DNA from: CAZADH01 sp964483805 | GTDB taxonomy: Bacteria; Muiribacteriota; Ozemobacteria; Ozemobacterales; Ozemobacteraceae | DNA: 18,031 nucleotides | Assembly (NCBI GenBank): GCA_964483805.1 | Contig: CAZADH010000108.1 | Span: forward strand, 1 to 18,031 | Direction: 5' to 3' | Shown: positions 1 to 6,865 of the stretch, piece after piece | Layout: every line of letters begins with the position of its first letter | How positions within the stretch are numbered: position 1 is the first letter of the stretch | Position numbers and translations under genes: made by a program | Notes under the pieces: generated by a model | The model's input: the letters and a program-made list of their open reading frames with translations, nothing else | Database searches by the model: none | Told to the model about the DNA's origin: nothing

Positions 1-217
1 CGATCGTATCGATGGGGCCGATCGGTTGCATCTGCTCCGTGTCGGCCGGGCGGGCACCCCAGGCCTCGCGGCCAAACACCATCGGTGACCATTCCTGTTG
101 CGTTGCCAGCATGCCGGCGGCACTGCATGTGGCCACCCAGGTGCACAACAGCAGAATCATCGCGGCAACACGCGCCAACGAAGCATACGATGTATTGCTC
201 ATCCAGGAGCGGTTCAT
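1..217 (-). CDS. Secreted PGRP/amidase-like protein, N-terminal fragment (runs off the window)
   Basis: The first 72 codons of a minus-strand gene are visible. An ATG at 217 follows a strong AGGAGGT ribosome binding site 9 bases upstream, which fixes the start. Residues 1-34 form a signal peptide: a polar start, a hydrophobic core around VAAMILLLCTWVAT, then small residues. Near residues 52-71 the segment REAWGARPADTEQMQPIGPI resembles the stretch just before the zinc-binding HH in bacterial PGRP/Amidase_2 proteins, where WGARP is followed by an M-P-hydrophobic strand. The catalytic part lies outside the window, so enzyme activity is inferred. It lies downstream of another secreted amidase gene on the same strand, separated by a terminator-like hairpin. 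The two could be tandem paralogues or a loosely linked operon. An unrelated secreted protein sharing only this short motif is possible. Confidence 0.65.
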   Translation of the reverse strand, partial: MNRSWMSNTSYASLARVAAMILLLCTWVATCSAAGMLATQQEWSPMVFGREAWGARPADTEQMQPIGPIDTI

Positions 218-284
218 TACGTTGCGACCTCCTCAGTGTTACCGGCAGACAGCGGGAGCCGACGAAGCCGCCGACCGCTCGCGG

Positions 285-333
285 GACAGAAACAAACAAC
301 CCGGGGAACTCGGCTCTCGCCAAACTCCCCGGG
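285..333 (-). terminator. Rho-independent terminator after the PGRP/amidase gene
   Basis: An inverted repeat of 8 bp (CCCGGGGA at 300-307 with TCCCCGGG at 326-333) encloses an 18-base loop. On the minus strand it is followed by GTTGTTTGTTTCTG, a T-rich tail. It lies 22 bases past the amidase stop codon at 356 and before the next minus-strand gene at 217. The loop is long, so termination may be partial and allow read-through into the downstream gene. Confidence 0.6.
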
Positions 334-355
334 TCGCCTCACGAAAACGGAGTCG

Positions 356-1378
356 TCAGTGCTGCGAATCGGCCTGCTTGATCTCGCCGATGTTCTTCAA
401 CACCTGCTCGCGGTATTTGTCCATGTTGTTGTACACGGTGTCACCGGGGCAGCTCTTGCTCGAGAAGTTGCGGTGACCGTAATACGCGGTGCGCGGGTCG
501 ATCTTGTAGGTCGCCGAGAGCCAGGACATGAGATTCACGATCGAGGCCTCGATCTTCGGGTTGAGTTTGTCGCGACCGGGGTCGTAATCGCCAATGACGC
601 AGATGCCAACCATGTTGGTGTTCGGTGGGCAATGGGCGCCAACTGCGTTCACCGGGCGACCTTCGTAGATCACGCCATCGGTGCCAATCAGGAAGTGATA
701 GCCGATGTCGGCCCAGCCGGTCTTCGGGTCATCCATGTGGTAGTTCTGGATGCCGCGAATCGTGGTGGCGCCATTGTAGTGGGCGGCATCGGGCTGCCAA
801 CTGTGGTGCATGATCAGCTTTTGCGGGGTCTGGGCCGCATAGTTGCCCTTCGGGGGCCGGGCGTTCCAACCGGCGCGAGTAATGGTGGCCGGCTTCGACC
901 AGGCCGCCGCCGGCGTGTATTTCTGGATGGGCGCCATGCACGCTTTCATCAGTTCTTCACCGAGTTTGCGACCCTGCACATTGTATTGACGTACCGTGCT
1001 GCGGCCCTGATTGAGATCGAACATGACGAACAACACCTGATACGCATCGATGGTGCGCACGTCGGCAAAATGGAACTCGCTCTCGAACTCCTGATAGCGG
1101 CTCCAGGTCGCCTCTTTGGCATAGTGAAAACGGGCATACGCACGCACCGAGGCGCCGGGGGCCCGCACGATGTCGGCCGAGATCAACATGTTATCGACCG
1201 GACTGTTGAGGTAGTGGATCGGTGACTCGAAACGGGCGTAATTCTTGCCCTCGAGCTCGAAGCCCGGTTTGATCGACAACCGGTAACTGGCCGGATCTTC
1301 GTCGGCATACGCCGCCGGGATCGCCAACACCAACGCCACGACAAGGTACAGAAACCAACAACGGGACATTCTACTCAT
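356..1378 (-). CDS. Secreted PGRP-type N-acetylmuramoyl-L-alanine amidase (Amidase_2 fold)
   Basis: This is a 340-residue exported zinc amidase predicted to cut the bond between N-acetylmuramic acid and the stem peptide of peptidoglycan. Residues 1-25 are a signal peptide ending AYA. Residues 27-160 form a beta-rich domain I do not recognise. The catalytic domain starts near RAGWNARPP (169-176). Expected residues are visible: HHS at 191-193 (first zinc ligand and neighbour), Y227 in DIGYHF, H302 in GHRN, and C310 in SCPGD. C250 and C260 could form the disulfide common in PGRPs. The ATG at 1378 is preferred to the one at 1369 because GAGAGGT lies 8 bases upstream. A good promoter is present at 1412-1441. 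The gene is divergent from a SpoIID-type hydrolase, whose substrate (peptide-free glycan) an amidase would create. The family is confident; the N-terminal domain's role is unknown. Confidence 0.93.
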   Translation of the reverse strand: MSRMSRCWFLYLVVALVLAIPAAYADEDPASYRLSIKPGFELEGKNYARFESPIHYLNSPVDNMLISADIVRAPGASVRAYARFHYAKEATWSRYQEFESEFHFADVRTIDAYQVLFVMFDLNQGRSTVRQYNVQGRKLGEELMKACMAPIQKYTPAAAWSKPATITRAGWNARPPKGNYAAQTPQKLIMHHSWQPDAAHYNGATTIRGIQNYHMDDPKTGWADIGYHFLIGTDGVIYEGRPVNAVGAHCPPNTNMVGICVIGDYDPGRDKLNPKIEASIVNLMSWLSATYKIDPRTAYYGHRNFSSKSCPGDTVYNNMDKYREQVLKNIGEIKQADSQH

Positions 1379-1411
1379 TACTCAACACCTCTCCCGAATA
1401 TTGATGAAAAA

Positions 1412-1441
1412 AGTATACCGCATACCAACATGAAAATTCAA
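1412..1441 (-). promoter_or_regulatory. Sigma-70-type promoter for the amidase gene
   Basis: On the minus strand TTGAAT (-35, 1441-1436), an 18-base spacer and TATACT (-10, 1417-1412) are followed by a T-rich start region. The -10 matches 5 of 6 consensus bases and the -35 matches 4 of 6. The predicted start near 1405 gives a short leader before the ATG at 1378. Confidence 0.6.
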
Positions 1442-1628
1442 ACAACACCCTGAAAAAAACTCTATTCTGCTTCGTTGCACCTGCCCCGGCGACGGTATGC
1501 CGTCACCCCACGCTTCGCTCGCCCGCACACGACTGCCACCAGGGAAGGCGGCGTCTTGGGGACGGCGCCGAGTCCGACCTTCGCCGGGGTACCCCGACAA
1601 CACACGCAACATTTACGCGTCGGCGGGC

Positions 1629-1658
1629 TTCCACGTTACAACTGTTTTGCGTTATATT
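1629..1658 (+). promoter_or_regulatory. Possible promoter for the SpoIID-type gene
   Basis: TATATT (1653-1658) is a plausible -10 in a locally AT-rich patch. An imperfect -35, TTCCAC (1629-1634), lies 18 bases upstream. The site is about 95 bases before the ATG at 1753. The -35 is weak, so the assignment is tentative. Confidence 0.35.
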
Positions 1659-1752
1659 TTAACATTGTCGTTCTGCTCCGATTTCATGTCAGTCGGTCAC
1701 GCTGCGTGGGGTCATCCGCCCCAAAGCCGCAACGATACATCCGGAGGCTCGC

Positions 1753-3342
1753 ATGGTCGCATCGTCATACTCCTCGATACGTTCGTTTTTTTGCGTCCTG
1801 TTGGCGGCAGTTCTGGTGTGCCCGGTTTGGGCCGACAACGAAAAAACCGTGCGCATCAAAGTGGCACAGTACGCAGCGAATATCGATTTCGTCTGCAAAG
1901 GCGGGGGCGCCTGGGATCTCGGCGGCAAAAAGGGCAGACTCACCGGAACCGAGACCTGCAAGGTGACCAGCGTCCTCGACAAGAAGGCAGTGAAACGATA
2001 CCACGTTATGACCGTCAGCGTGCGCCCCGACGAGACGGCCGAACTCGACAAGGCCGTGGCCCAGTGGCGCGCCGCCGGCTGGCGGGTTCGCGTGGTCATG
2101 AGCGGACGCCCGTTGTACACCGAAGACGGCAAAACCCTGATCAACGACAACCGCCGTGCCAACATCGAGGTCGGCGTGTTCGATGACGAGGCGTCGGCGC
2201 AGGCACTCGTCGACCGTCTCGCCTCGCAAGGCAAATCAGCCTGGATCAGTGTCGAGATCGTCAGTCGCGCCCAGGGCCGCATTACGCTCGAGGTCAATGG
2301 TGCGGCGGTTGCCGAAGGCGACGATCTGTTGATCATTGCCGATCAATCGACCCTGCTCAAAAACGTCGAGTATGCGGTGGGCTACTCGTGGCACGGGTTT
2401 GCCGATCGCAGTTATCGGGGGCCGATCTCGATCCGGTTTGGCGCGCACGACGCACTCGACTGCGTGCTGTCGACGGGCCTCGAGGCCATACTCGCCGGCG
2501 TTGTTCCGTCAGAGATTTCGGCGAATGCCCAGATCGGAGCTCTGCAAGCACAGGCCGTCGCCGCACGGGGCGAGATCCTTGCCAAAATCGGCGGTCGCCA
2601 TGCCGGCGAAGGCTTTGACACCTGCTCCGAACAACACTGCCAGGTGTTTGCGGGCGAGAGTGCCGCCGCAACGGCCGTGGCCCAGAAGATCGCACCGACC
2701 CGCGGCGTTGTCTTGGGCAAGCCAGCCGGTGGTCTCGTCGATGCCGTGTACGCGGCCAACTGTGGCGGTCACAGCGAGGCCTGCCATTATGTCTGGAGCA
2801 CGCCCGCCGACCCGATTCTCGTCGGCGTCTGGGATTGCGAAAATCCGCCGAGCCTTGATCTGAGCGAAGAAGAGCAGGTTGGCCGCTTCATCAAGAATCC
2901 GCCGGCCGGCTGCTTCTGCGCCGATCCGGCCGCCGAGGGCAGCCCGAGCTTCCGTTGGCAGAAATCGATCACCGGTGCCGACTGGACGAAGATCGAGAGT
3001 GCCATCGGCGTCGGCAAACTCCGCGAGGTCACCGATCTGGCGCGCGGTTTCTCGGGGCGCATCTACCGCATGACTTTCGTCGGCAGCACTGGCAAGAAAA
3101 CGGTCATGAAAGAGCTCAACATCCGCAAGCTGTTCGGCGGCCTCAAGAGTGCCTGCTTCGTCGCGACCTGGCAGAAAGATGCCGCGGGCAACATCAACGG
3201 CGTTTCGTTCACCGGGGCCGGCTTCGGTCACGGCGTCGGCATGTGCCAGACCGGTGCTCAGTCCCAGGCACGGCGAGGTTGGAGCTTCGACAAGATCCTG
3301 TTGCACTATTTCAAGGGTGCACAACTGAAGAACATCTACTGA
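1753..3342 (+). CDS. Secreted SpoIID/LytB-domain peptidoglycan hydrolase with SPOR-like region
   Basis: This 529-residue exported protein has a C-terminal SpoIID/LytB domain. Characterised SpoIID is a lytic transglycosylase acting on glycan strands stripped of stem peptides. Residues 1-27 are a signal peptide (VWA-D). Residues 138-170, starting IEVGVFDDEASAQALVDRLA, resemble a SPOR repeat, a fold that binds denuded glycan. SpoIID hallmarks follow: LAGVVPSEIS (247-256; E254 is the likely catalytic acid), ALQAQAVAARG (263-273), NCGGHSE (336-342), and FTGAGFGHGVGMCQTGAQSQA (486-506) near the end. The domain is cysteine-rich. The ATG at 1753 follows GGAGG 5 bases upstream. It is divergent from a PGRP amidase gene and convergent, 12 bases apart, with the next gene. 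In sporulating Firmicutes SpoIID works with an amidase (SpoIIP). A comparable pairing here is inferred, with a role in envelope remodelling rather than sporulation. Confidence 0.9.
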   Translation: MVASSYSSIRSFFCVLLAAVLVCPVWADNEKTVRIKVAQYAANIDFVCKGGGAWDLGGKKGRLTGTETCKVTSVLDKKAVKRYHVMTVSVRPDETAELDKAVAQWRAAGWRVRVVMSGRPLYTEDGKTLINDNRRANIEVGVFDDEASAQALVDRLASQGKSAWISVEIVSRAQGRITLEVNGAAVAEGDDLLIIADQSTLLKNVEYAVGYSWHGFADRSYRGPISIRFGAHDALDCVLSTGLEAILAGVVPSEISANAQIGALQAQAVAARGEILAKIGGRHAGEGFDTCSEQHCQVFAGESAAATAVAQKIAPTRGVVLGKPAGGLVDAVYAANCGGHSEACHYVWSTPADPILVGVWDCENPPSLDLSEEEQVGRFIKNPPAGCFCADPAAEGSPSFRWQKSITGADWTKIESAIGVGKLREVTDLARGFSGRIYRMTFVGSTGKKTVMKELNIRKLFGGLKSACFVATWQKDAAGNINGVSFTGAGFGHGVGMCQTGAQSQARRGWSFDKILLHYFKGAQLKNIY

Positions 3343-3354
3343 TCGCGGTGCTTT

Positions 3355-3945
3355 TCAGCGGGCCAACTCCGGCACCATTGCGCCTTTTCCCGCCGCCTGT
3401 AAATATCTGAGCAATATGTGCCACGAGGCCGCTGGTTCCGCCGCGAGCGGCAACAAGCCGATGATCTCCTGATCGGCCGAATCGCCCAGGCGCGCACCCA
3501 AGACGTGCACGGGACCGGCACCGTGGCGGGCAACCGTGTCCGGTCTTGGCTCGAGCGCGATGACGATGCGCGTGGGCACGGGCATTTCGTTCACCGTCAG
3601 CGACCGGACGCGTTGCCACGACACGAAACCACGCGCCGGGAAGACCGAGTTGTTCCAGAAACCGGCCCGCGACAACACCAACCCGGGGCGCCGTTCACGA
3701 AACCGGCGACTGCCGGTGCGGATCCAGACCATGCCGATCAGGCCAAACGTCAACGTGCACACGACGAACATCGCGATCGACCCACGATCGCGCACCTGCC
3801 AGGCGAGACCGGCCGTCATCGCCACCGGAATCAAAAACATGACCCCGATGATGATGAGGCCGATCGTCGCCCCAGGCCGCAGAGGGAAGCGGGTTACACG
3901 CGGCAGTTCCGCCGCCGGGTTGTCAGTGGAGGGGTCCGGGGACAC
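3355..3945 (-). CDS. Two-TM membrane protein, STM3941-like (PH-like C-terminal domain)
   Basis: This is a 196-residue inner-membrane protein. Two hydrophobic segments lie close together (about residues 26-49 and 57-75). A soluble C-terminal part begins PGLVLSRAGFWNNS and contains FVSWQRVRSLTV. That pattern (membrane hairpin, then 'P-x-L-x-hydrophobic-S-x-x-GF ... W-x-x-I/V') resembles the uncharacterised STM3941 family, whose C-terminus is PH-like. No enzymatic motif is seen. The start is taken as GTG 3945, which overlaps the end of the upstream permease gene by 23 bases. There is no strong ribosome binding site, so translation is probably coupled to the permease and the two form an operon. 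The coding frame is convincing; the family call is moderate. The stop lies only 12 bases from the convergent SpoIID-type gene and no terminator hairpin is visible between them. Confidence 0.7.
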   Translation of the reverse strand: MSPDPSTDNPAAELPRVTRFPLRPGATIGLIIIGVMFLIPVAMTAGLAWQVRDRGSIAMFVVCTLTFGLIGMVWIRTGSRRFRERRPGLVLSRAGFWNNSVFPARGFVSWQRVRSLTVNEMPVPTRIVIALEPRPDTVARHGAGPVHVLGARLGDSADQEIIGLLPLAAEPAASWHILLRYLQAAGKGAMVPELAR

Positions 3946-5371
3946 TCTTCTCGGTTTCCGCGGGTTTGTCGAGCGGCAGGAACGGCAACACCGCCATGCC
4001 CGGAATCGAGAGGATCAGGGTCGAGATGAAGAAGTTGGTGTACCCCAGCCAGGTCTGCAGATACCCGCTGAGAATACCGGGAATCATGGCGCCCAGCGCC
4101 ATCAGACCCGTGCTGATCGCATAGTGGGCTGTCGGATACTTGGACTTCTCGGTGATGAACATGAGAAATACCATGTATGCTGCGAAGCCGAACCCGTAGC
4201 CGAGATTGTCGATGCCGACTGCGGCCGCCGCCAACACTTTTTCAGGGTGGATGACCGTCTCGCCAAAATACGGCAGCGTTGCCGCCCAGGGCGCGAAGGT
4301 CTTGCCGGGCAGATACCAGGCGGCCAACGCGTATGCGGTGATCGGGATGTTCATCGACAGCACCATCGGCCACAACGCCGCCTTCAGACCAATACGTGCA
4401 ATGTAAATACCACCGAGGATGCCCCCGATGATGAGCGCGGCGACACCCACACCGCCGCCGATGAAGCCAACGTCGGCGGTGCTCAACCCCAGGCCGCCCT
4501 TGGCTACGGAATCGAGCAGGAACGGATTCGACATCTTCACCACCATCGACTCACCGAAGCGGTAGAACAGAATGAACAGGATGACGATGACCAGGTGCGG
4601 ATTCGAAAAATACTCGGCAAACGCTTCTTTGAAGGGCATCGACGCGGCACCCTTCTGACCATCGGACGCCGGTCGTGGCATGGCGAACAGATTAACCAGC
4701 GCCGTGACGGTGTAGACGGCAGCCGCGACCAACAACACCTTCTGCCAGGCCGGGGCCAGGTGAATACCCGGCACCCCGCCCGGGAGTTTCTCGCCGACCG
4801 CCACCGCCACGCCTTGCGCGGCCGTGCCCGCGGCGACAATACTCTCTTCATATTTGCCGGCGAGGTAGATCAACCCACCGTTGCAGGCGATGTTCGCCAG
4901 TCGATACGCCGTACTGCGGAAACCGACGAAATAGGCCTGATCCTTCTCGCCAAGCGCCAACAGATAGAAACCATCGGCAGCAATATCGTGCGTGGCCGAG
5001 AGAAACGCCATGAGTGTCAATACAACCAATGTCACATGCAGGAACGACGGTTGCACGATGGCGAACGATTCGGCGAAGATCGCGAGGATGAGGAAGAACT
5101 GGCAACCGACAATCCAGCGCCGCTTGGTCGAGTTCCCTTCGACCAGGGGGCCCCACAGCATCTTGAGGATCCACGGCCAGGTGATCAGGCTGGTCCATAA
5201 GCCGATTTCGCTGTTCTCGACACCAAGTCGCTTGAACATGGTCACCGAAATGGTGCTGACGAGAAAATAGGGGATGCCCTCGAGAAAATAGAGGGCGGGG
5301 ACAAAGAGCCAGGGGTTGCCGGAAGTGCTCTGTGGTTGCTGTTGTTGCGGTTGTTGCTCGCTCACGGCCAA
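3923..5371 (-). CDS. MFS permease of the AmpG/PAT type (muropeptide-transporter-like)
   Basis: This is a roughly 480-residue polytopic membrane protein with about 12 hydrophobic helices. After a short Gln-rich cytoplasmic head (SEQQPQQQQPQ), the first helices read LYFLEGIPYFLVSTISVTMF, then LGVENSEIGLWTSLITWPWI and LKMLWGPLVE. This matches the opening of the AmpG/PAT family, whose members import anhydromuropeptides for cell-wall recycling or carry acetyl-CoA. The neighbouring hydrolase genes favour a muropeptide role, but substrate is inferred. The reading frame stays open to an ATG at 5557. I prefer TTG 5371 because AAAGGA lies 6 bases upstream; GTG 5365 is the alternative. The longer version would remove the whole leader and has no membrane-like sequence. 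A promoter-like site lies at 5410-5418. The 3' end overlaps the next gene by 23 bases, implying one transcript. Confidence 0.82.
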   Translation of the reverse strand: MAVSEQQPQQQQPQSTSGNPWLFVPALYFLEGIPYFLVSTISVTMFKRLGVENSEIGLWTSLITWPWILKMLWGPLVEGNSTKRRWIVGCQFFLILAIFAESFAIVQPSFLHVTLVVLTLMAFLSATHDIAADGFYLLALGEKDQAYFVGFRSTAYRLANIACNGGLIYLAGKYEESIVAAGTAAQGVAVAVGEKLPGGVPGIHLAPAWQKVLLVAAAVYTVTALVNLFAMPRPASDGQKGAASMPFKEAFAEYFSNPHLVIVILFILFYRFGESMVVKMSNPFLLDSVAKGGLGLSTADVGFIGGGVGVAALIIGGILGGIYIARIGLKAALWPMVLSMNIPITAYALAAWYLPGKTFAPWAATLPYFGETVIHPEKVLAAAAVGIDNLGYGFGFAAYMVFLMFITEKSKYPTAHYAISTGLMALGAMIPGILSGYLQTWLGYTNFFISTLILSIPGMAVLPFLPLDKPAETEKSVPGPLH

Positions 5372-5409
5372 ACGGTTTCCTTTCGAGGGGGCTCTTGGAA
5401 ATTGCGTCC

Positions 5410-5418
5410 ATGATAGCA
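5410..5418 (-). promoter_or_regulatory. Extended -10 promoter for the permease operon
   Basis: On the minus strand TGCTATCAT is an extended -10: TG one base before TATCAT, which matches 5 of 6 consensus bases. The expected start near 5403 gives a leader of about 30 bases before TTG 5371. No convincing -35 sits at 17 bases, as is usual for extended -10 promoters. Nearly the same motif, TGCTATCAA, precedes the gene at 11702. Confidence 0.45.
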
Positions 5419-5500
5419 GCATGTGGGATGACTGTGGGCAAATCCGCAAAAAATCTTCACCTGCGGCATGAACGGGGCGGGAACCAGTTTGCCTCACAGT

Positions 5501-5529
5501 TTGCCGCAAGAGTGTCGGCCCGCTATAAT
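5501..5529 (+). promoter_or_regulatory. Strong sigma-70-type promoter for bacterioferritin
   Basis: TTGCCG (5501-5506), a 17-base spacer and a perfect TATAAT (5524-5529) lie about 45 bases before the bacterioferritin ATG. This is the best promoter in the window and predicts a start near 5536. I see no convincing Fur box around it. Confidence 0.75.
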
Positions 5530-5574
5530 CAGGCTGTGTTCGCCAGCACCACATCACCGAGGAGGAGGATTTTC

Positions 5575-6042
5575 ATGAAGGGCAATGCGAAACTCATCGA
5601 CACCTTGAATCACCTGTTGGCCGACGAACTGACGGCCATCAACCAGTACATGGTTCACTCCGAAATGAATGCAAACTGGGGTTATGAGAAACTCCACAAG
5701 CATTTCGAAAAGCGGGCGATCGAAGAGATGAAGCACGCCGAGAAGCTGATCGGCCGCATTCTCTTCCTCGAAGGGACCCCGATCGTGTCCGAGTTGGGCA
5801 AGATCCACATCGGTGCCGAGGTTCCCAAGCAGTTTGCCAACGACCACGCTGCCGAAGAGGGCGCGATCAAGGCCTACAACAAGGCGATCGTGCTGGCCGG
5901 TGATGTGGGCGACTTTGCCACCCGCGAGGTGCTCGAGTCGATCCTGCAAGACGAAGACCGGCACATCGACGACATCGAGGGTTACCAAGACCGCATCAAA
6001 CACATGGGCCTGCCGACCTTCCTCACCACGCAGGTCGACTGA
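5575..6042 (+). CDS. bfr: Bacterioferritin
   Basis: This 155-residue protein is a cytoplasmic iron-storage subunit that oxidises Fe(II) and stores the ferric mineral in a 24-subunit shell. All diiron ferroxidase residues fall at the standard positions: E18, Y25, E51, H54, E94, E127 and H130. M52 is the conserved heme ligand at the subunit interface, so this is a heme-type bacterioferritin rather than a plain ferritin. The length is typical. The ATG at 5575 follows a long GGAGGAGGA element 6 bases upstream; the reading frame stays open further upstream but that part spans the promoter and is not coding. The gene stands alone between a strong promoter and a 14-bp terminator stem. No bacterioferritin-associated ferredoxin gene is seen beside it. 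Confidence 0.97.
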   Translation: MKGNAKLIDTLNHLLADELTAINQYMVHSEMNANWGYEKLHKHFEKRAIEEMKHAEKLIGRILFLEGTPIVSELGKIHIGAEVPKQFANDHAAEEGAIKAYNKAIVLAGDVGDFATREVLESILQDEDRHIDDIEGYQDRIKHMGLPTFLTTQVD

Positions 6043-6078
6043 ACGCGACCTCAACGGCCTCTTGCGGGCTTGCGCTCG

Positions 6079-6116
6079 ACGACGCGCCCACCGTGATCAT
6101 CGGGTGGGCGCGTCGT
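6079..6116 (+). terminator. Terminator after bacterioferritin
   Basis: A perfect 14-bp stem (ACGACGCGCCCACC at 6079-6092 with GGTGGGCGCGTCGT at 6103-6116) has a 10-base loop and is followed by TTCGTCGCG, only weakly T-rich. It begins 37 bases after the stop. It lies between convergent genes and could also act on minus-strand transcripts ending at 6205. Confidence 0.65.
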
Positions 6117-6204
6117 TTCGTCGCGTTGATTGCGTCGTCGCCGACCGCGCGAAGAGCAATACAATGCGTTGCTGCCGCGGTTCGAGCGACCCCAACGCGC
6201 GCCG

Positions 6205-6588
6205 CTATTTCCCTTTCGGCGCGGTGGGGGCGGGGGGTGGTGGGGTCATCTTCGCAGAGCCTGAACCGGCTGCCGCCGGCTTGCCGCTGCCCGTGGCGGT
6301 CGCGCTTTTTGCGGGTACGGCCGGCACATCGGGGGCAGCATCACTCGGGTTCGACGCTTTGGACAGGCCGAGTTTCATGCGCCAGTAATGGTTGAAGCGG
6401 TTCCAGTCAACGTGATGGGTCGAGCGCCGCACTTCGACGCCGTTCTCCATCTCGACCTTGGTGTCGGTCGTCCAGGCCCCGCTTTTGATGAAGAAGAAGC
6501 CGAATACCCCGCAGAACGCGGCGAAAAGAAACACCAGTATGGTAACCACTGTACCGCCGTGCCGATTGTCGTTCCCACGAACCAACAT
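6205..6588 (-). CDS. Small single-pass membrane protein with Pro/Ala-rich tail, unknown function
   Basis: I do not recognise this 127-residue protein. Residues 14-36 form one strongly hydrophobic segment (TVVTILVFLFAAFCGVFGFF). A short polar stretch follows with VRRSTHHVDWNRFNHYWRMKLGL (about 54-76). The last 45 or so residues are low-complexity, rich in Ala, Pro, Ser and Gly, ending PPPPAPTAPKGK. The ATG at 6588 is chosen because GGAGG lies 6 bases upstream. The same frame remains open upstream but there it reads through the tandem repeat and is not credible. A single-membrane anchor with an extended tail is all that can be said. The gene lies downstream of the FIST-cyclase gene on the same strand, with the repeat cluster between them. 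Confidence 0.7.
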   Translation of the reverse strand: MLVRGNDNRHGGTVVTILVFLFAAFCGVFGFFFIKSGAWTTDTKVEMENGVEVRRSTHHVDWNRFNHYWRMKLGLSKASNPSDAAPDVPAVPAKSATATGSGKPAAAGSGSAKMTPPPPAPTAPKGK

Positions 6589-6653
6589 GAGAGGCCTCCG
6601 TTCCTTCCGATGACCACAGACCCGGCGATCGTCGCTGGCCCGGCCATCTCGGG

Positions 6654-6690
6654 GCAGGTGTTGCGACACCTGCTCGCCGTCAGGATACCA
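6654..6690 (-). promoter_or_regulatory. Hairpin and possible extended -10 upstream of the small membrane protein
   Basis: On the minus strand TGGTATCCT (6690-6682) resembles an extended -10. Just downstream lies a perfect 8-bp inverted repeat with a 4-base loop (GCAGGTGT-TGCG-ACACCTGC, 6654-6673). The hairpin would lie early in the transcript's 5' leader or could be an operator. There is no good -35. Confidence 0.3.
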
Positions 6691-6741
6691 CGGACCGTGT
6701 TTCCTGGGTCGTCTGCGGTTTTGTGGGTGCGGTTTCGTGGG

Positions 6742-6847
6742 GCGCGCGTAGGGGCGCACGCCATGCGCGCGTAGGGGCGCACGCCATGCGCGCGTAGGGG
6801 CGCACGCCATCCGCGCGTAGGGGCGCACGCCATGCGCCCCTACGCGC
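6742..6847. repeat. Four 23-bp GC-rich tandem repeats capped by an inverted half-copy
   Basis: Four direct copies of a 23-bp unit (GCGCGC plus GTAGGGGCGCACGCCAT) start at 6742, 6765, 6788 and 6811. They are identical except one base at 6811 (G to C). The last copy runs into its own reverse complement, giving a hairpin with a 15-bp perfect stem (6813-6827 with 6833-6847) and the 5-base loop CGCCA. Since each unit carries the stem's left arm, the single right arm at 6833-6847 could pair with any of the four. The cluster sits 19 bases past the stop of the cyclase gene and could act as its terminator or as a mobile REP/MITE-like element. Confidence 0.9.
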
Positions 6848-6865
6848 CCACGTTCAATTGTGGGG

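Larger units (their letters stand above)
1379..1752. other. Divergent intergenic region between amidase and SpoIID-type genes
   Basis: This 374-base non-coding stretch separates two divergent cell-wall hydrolase genes. It holds a good minus-strand promoter near the amidase, a weaker plus-strand promoter near the SpoIID gene, a short inverted repeat (GACGG-TATG-CCGTC, 1490-1503 region) and a perfect 12-base palindrome CGGGGTACCCCG near 1587-1598. The core GGGGTACCCC recurs at 11411-11420 in another divergent intergenic region. No gene with a ribosome binding site is seen here. Confidence 0.6.

Noticed and set aside
98..1225. A 375-codon plus-strand open frame opposite the amidase
   Set aside because: It has no ribosome binding site and runs over the terminator and the amidase catalytic motifs in antisense; no domain is recognisable.
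1753..3342. SpoIID gene as evidence for endospore formation
   Set aside because: The SpoIID/LytB domain is widespread in non-sporulating diderm bacteria and no other sporulation gene is seen.
3536..5200. A 554-codon plus-strand open frame opposite the permease
   Set aside because: The composition is that of an antisense shadow (Arg, Asp, His, Gln rich), it has no ribosome binding site, and the minus strand encodes a convincing 12-helix MFS protein.
6589..6833. N-terminal extension of the small membrane protein reading through the repeats (MRPYARMACAPTRAW...)
   Set aside because: The translated repeat gives a repetitive Arg/Pro peptide, and a strong GGAGG sits right before ATG 6588.
6742..6847. 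CRISPR array
   Set aside because: The units are directly adjacent with no unique spacers, and no cas genes are present. It is a tandem repeat.
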